From: QHWK01 sp035315685
GTDB lineage: Bacteria > Acidobacteriota > Vicinamibacteria > Vicinamibacterales > CAVVIG01
Reading direction: 5' to 3'
Assembly (NCBI GenBank): GCA_035315685.1
Contig: DATFXR010000645.1
Span: 1-7,107 of the forward strand
Length of the DNA stretch: 7,107 bases
The position numbers and the translations under genes are program-made. Below, piece after piece: positions 5,163-7,107 of this stretch. The stretch's first letter is position 1. Every line of letters begins with the position of its first letter. The notes below the pieces were generated by a model. That model did no database searches and was not told where the DNA came from. It saw only the letters and a list, made by a program, of their open reading frames with translations.

Positions 5163-5290
5163 CAATTGAGAATTGAGAATTAAGAATTAAGAATTGAGAA
5201 TCAAGAATGCGTGATCACGGCTGCGACGCTTCGATGCAGCGTGGCGGCGTGACACGAATTCTTAATTCTTATTTCTCAATTCTTAATTAC
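5163..5290. repeat. Inverted-repeat element C (AT-rich heptamer AGAATTg/a array and its mirror)
   Basis: The left side (5163-5209) is about six copies of a 7-mer alternating GAGAATT and AAGAATT. The mirrored arm lies at 5253-5288. By hand, 5178-5213 pairs with 5253-5288 at about 31 of 36 positions, with a 39-nt GC-rich apex (5214-5252) that itself holds a GCTGC/GCAGC stem (5220-5224 with 5236-5240). The block is strikingly AT-rich against its surroundings. It occupies most of the gap between the glucan phosphorylase and the phoD-like gene, and the right arm contains the phosphorylase stop codon (5287-5289). It is positioned as a 3'-end structure for that gene, though without a canonical GC-stem plus T-run. 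Confidence 0.85.
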
Positions 5291-7107
5291 TTGGCGACCG
5301 CGCCGGAGCGCTTTTCCAGCGCCGGCGCGTACATCCGATCGGTGTACTCCTTCACCATCCGCCGGGCTGAGAAGCGCGGCGCCACCGTGCGGATTGCTTC
5401 CTTCACGACGGCCACCCATCGGCGCGGCACGTGCGCGGAGTCGCGCTCGTAGAACGCCGGGACCACCTGCTCCTCGAGCAGTCGGTAGAGTGCATGCGCG
5501 TCGGCCGCATCCTGCCCGTCGGGATTGTCCGGCACCGACGCACCTTCGATCACCCAGCCGTTGCTGCCGGTGAACCCCTCCGCCCACCAGCCGTCGCCGA
5601 TGCTCAGGTGCGGGACGCCGTTAATCGCCGCCTTCATGCCGCTCGTGCCGCTCGCCTCGAGCGGCTTGCGCGGGTTGTTCAGCCAGACGTCGCATCCCTG
5701 GACGAGGAAGTGCGCGACGTGCAGGTCGTAGTCGTCCACGAACGCGACCCGGCCGCCGAACAGCGGATCGAGCGCACGCTTGTAGACGCGCTGCAGATGG
5801 TGCTTGCCGATATCGTCGGCCGGGTGCGACTTGCCGGCGAAGATGATCTGCACCGGCCGGCCGGGCGCGTTCAGGATGCGCGCGAGGCGCTCCGGATCGT
5901 GGAACACCAGCTCCGGGCGCTTGTAGCCGGTGAAGCGCCGCGCGAAACCGATCGTCAGTGCATCGGGATCGAGGAGTGTACCAGCGGCGACCACGCGCGG
6001 GATGCCGACGTGCTCTTCCATCCACCGCTGCCGCGCGCGCTCCCGGATGAACGCGAACAGATACCGGCGCAGCGATTGCCGGCACGCCCACAGCTCCTCG
6101 TCGGGAATCGCCGCGACCCCGTCCCACATCGCCGGATCGTCGTGACGATCGAGCCAGTCGGCGGCGACGTAGCTGGCGAAGAGTGTCGCGAGCTCCCCGG
6201 AGATCCACGTCGGCACGTGGACGCCGTTGGTCACCGACGTCACCGGCCGTTGGGCCTCGGGTATGTCGGGCCACATCGGCGCGAACATCGCGCGCGTGAC
6301 TTCGCCGTGCAGCTGGCTGACGGCGTTGGTCGTGCCCGACGACCGGATCGCCAGCGCCGTCATGTTGAACTGCATGCCGCCGCCATTGTCGTAGGCGCCC
6401 AGCGCCATGAACCGATCGCGGTTGGCGCCGAGCGTCCCCCACAGTCCGGCCAGATGCTTCTCGACCAGGTGGAACGGAAAGGCGTCGTGCCCGGCGGGCA
6501 CCGGCGTATGGGTCGTGAACATCGTGGTCGCGCGAATCTCGTCGAGCGCCGCGTCGAACGTCGCGCCGTGCTCGATCAGATCGCGGATGCGCTGCAGCAC
6601 CACGAAGCCGGCGTGGCCTTCGTTCAGGTGGAAGATGCCTGGGTCCGAGCCGAGCGCTCTGAGCGCGCGCACGCCGCCGACCCCGAGGATGATCTCCTGC
6701 TGAATGCGCGTCTCCCGATCGCCGCCGTAGAGCCGCGCTGACAGCTCGCGATCCCACGGCGCGTTTTCCTCGAGGTCGGTGTCGAGCAGATACAGCTTCA
6801 CGCGACCCATCCGCACGCGCCAGACGGCGACCAGCACCGACCGCTCACCGAGCGGCACTGCCGTGACACACGGCTTGCCGTCGGGCGTCAGGGCCGCCTC
6901 GATCGGCGCGTCCGCCCAGTTCAGGCGCTCGTAGCTTTCTTCCTGCCATCCCTCGGCCGAGATGTGCTGGTGGAAGTAGCCCTGCGGGTACATGAAACCG
7001 ACGCCAATCAGCGGGACGCCGAGATCGCTCGCTTCCTTGCAGTGATCGCCGGCGAGCACGCCGAGGCCGCCGGCGTAGATCGGCAGCGACTGGTGCAGGG
7101 CGAACTC
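5287..7107 (-). CDS. glgP: Alpha-glucan (glycogen) phosphorylase, GT35, N-terminus outside window
   Basis: 606 residues are visible; the frame runs off the right edge, and the GTG at 7059 is an internal valine, since EFALHQSLPIYAGGLG upstream of it is conserved. The enzyme releases glucose-1-phosphate from glycogen or maltodextrin using pyridoxal phosphate, in the cytoplasm. Motifs in order (visible numbering): IYAGGLGVLAGDH (10-22), HLNEGHAGF (160-168), TTHTPVPAGHD (198-208), VTNGVHVPTW (292-301), GFARRFTGYKR (387-397), and EASGTSGMKAA (484-494), whose Lys492 is the expected PLP-binding residue, followed by DGWWAEG. The SGTSGMK wording and short C-terminus fit the shorter bacterial/archaeal subfamily (TIGR02094-like, ~700+ residues) rather than the E. 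coli GlgP/MalP type, so roughly 100-120 or more residues are missing. The stop codon lies in repeat element C. No other glycogen genes are visible. Confidence 0.95.
   Translation of the reverse strand, partial: EFALHQSLPIYAGGLGVLAGDHCKEASDLGVPLIGVGFMYPQGYFHQHISAEGWQEESYERLNWADAPIEAALTPDGKPCVTAVPLGERSVLVAVWRVRMGRVKLYLLDTDLEENAPWDRELSARLYGGDRETRIQQEIILGVGGVRALRALGSDPGIFHLNEGHAGFVVLQRIRDLIEHGATFDAALDEIRATTMFTTHTPVPAGHDAFPFHLVEKHLAGLWGTLGANRDRFMALGAYDNGGGMQFNMTALAIRSSGTTNAVSQLHGEVTRAMFAPMWPDIPEAQRPVTSVTNGVHVPTWISGELATLFASYVAADWLDRHDDPAMWDGVAAIPDEELWACRQSLRRYLFAFIRERARQRWMEEHVGIPRVVAAGTLLDPDALTIGFARRFTGYKRPELVFHDPERLARILNAPGRPVQIIFAGKSHPADDIGKHHLQRVYKRALDPLFGGRVAFVDDYDLHVAHFLVQGCDVWLNNPRKPLEASGTSGMKAAINGVPHLSIGDGWWAEGFTGSNGWVIEGASVPDNPDGQDAADAHALYRLLEEQVVPAFYERDSAHVPRRWVAVVKEAIRTVAPRFSARRMVKEYTDRMYAPALEKRSGAVAK

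Noticed and set aside
5163..5290. MITE or insertion sequence with terminal inverted repeats
   Set aside because: The arms are internal tandem arrays rather than unique terminal repeats. I see no target-site duplication and no transposase; the same holds for elements A and B.
5431..6741. Long open frame (436 codons) on the + strand
   Set aside because: It lies wholly antisense to the well-conserved glucan phosphorylase. Its Arg/Val/His/Ala-rich composition is typical of a GC-rich shadow frame, with no domain signature.

Overview
The window is GC-rich DNA, apart from two AT-rich spots around positions 5165-5205 and 5257-5290. It looks like chromosomal DNA from an Acidobacteriota member, plausibly class Vicinamibacteria. 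The grounds are the C-terminal half of a VWFA-related protein of the type expanded in Acidobacteria (TIGR03436-like), a secreted FxLYD-like protein of a kind I associate with that phylum, a Uma2-family relic, and short heptamer/octamer repeat elements in the gaps. This taxonomic call is inference from protein character, not from a marker gene.

Layout. The left side carries two + strand genes: the 3' part of the VWFA-related secreted protein (2-1243) and a small exported PrcB-C-like protein (ORF 1240-1773) overlapping it by ATGA. They converge on five - strand genes. Read leftward in transcription order these are: the C-terminal ~606 residues of an alpha-glucan phosphorylase (5287-7107, cut by the right edge), a Tat-exported PhoD-type alkaline phosphatase/phosphodiesterase (3542-5122), a 152-residue zinc-ribbon protein of unknown function (2892-3350), a secreted FxLYD-like protein (2314-2835) with a good intrinsic terminator (2222-2249), and a C-terminally truncated Uma2 endonuclease remnant (1902-2198).

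The - strand genes do not look like one operon. Four of the five carry their own -10-like box of form TAnnATCG, and in three of them the box lies only 7-10 nt before the ATG, suggesting leaderless or nearly leaderless mRNAs. Functionally the set is mixed: storage glucan breakdown, phosphate scavenging, and several envelope or secreted proteins of unclear role. I see no defence system, CRISPR, RNA gene, transposase or biosynthetic cluster.

The most unusual content is non-coding. Three gaps (about 1254-1350, 3379-3557, 5163-5290) each hold a degenerate 7- or 8-nt tandem repeat followed, after a short apex, by its own reverse complement. The repeat unit differs completely in each (CACGAAGG, CAGTCGg/t, AGAATTg/a), but the architecture is shared. 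Two of them supply the stop codon of the neighbouring gene, and the third runs into the annotated 5' end of the next gene. A fourth, simple hairpin repeat sits at 2262-2279.
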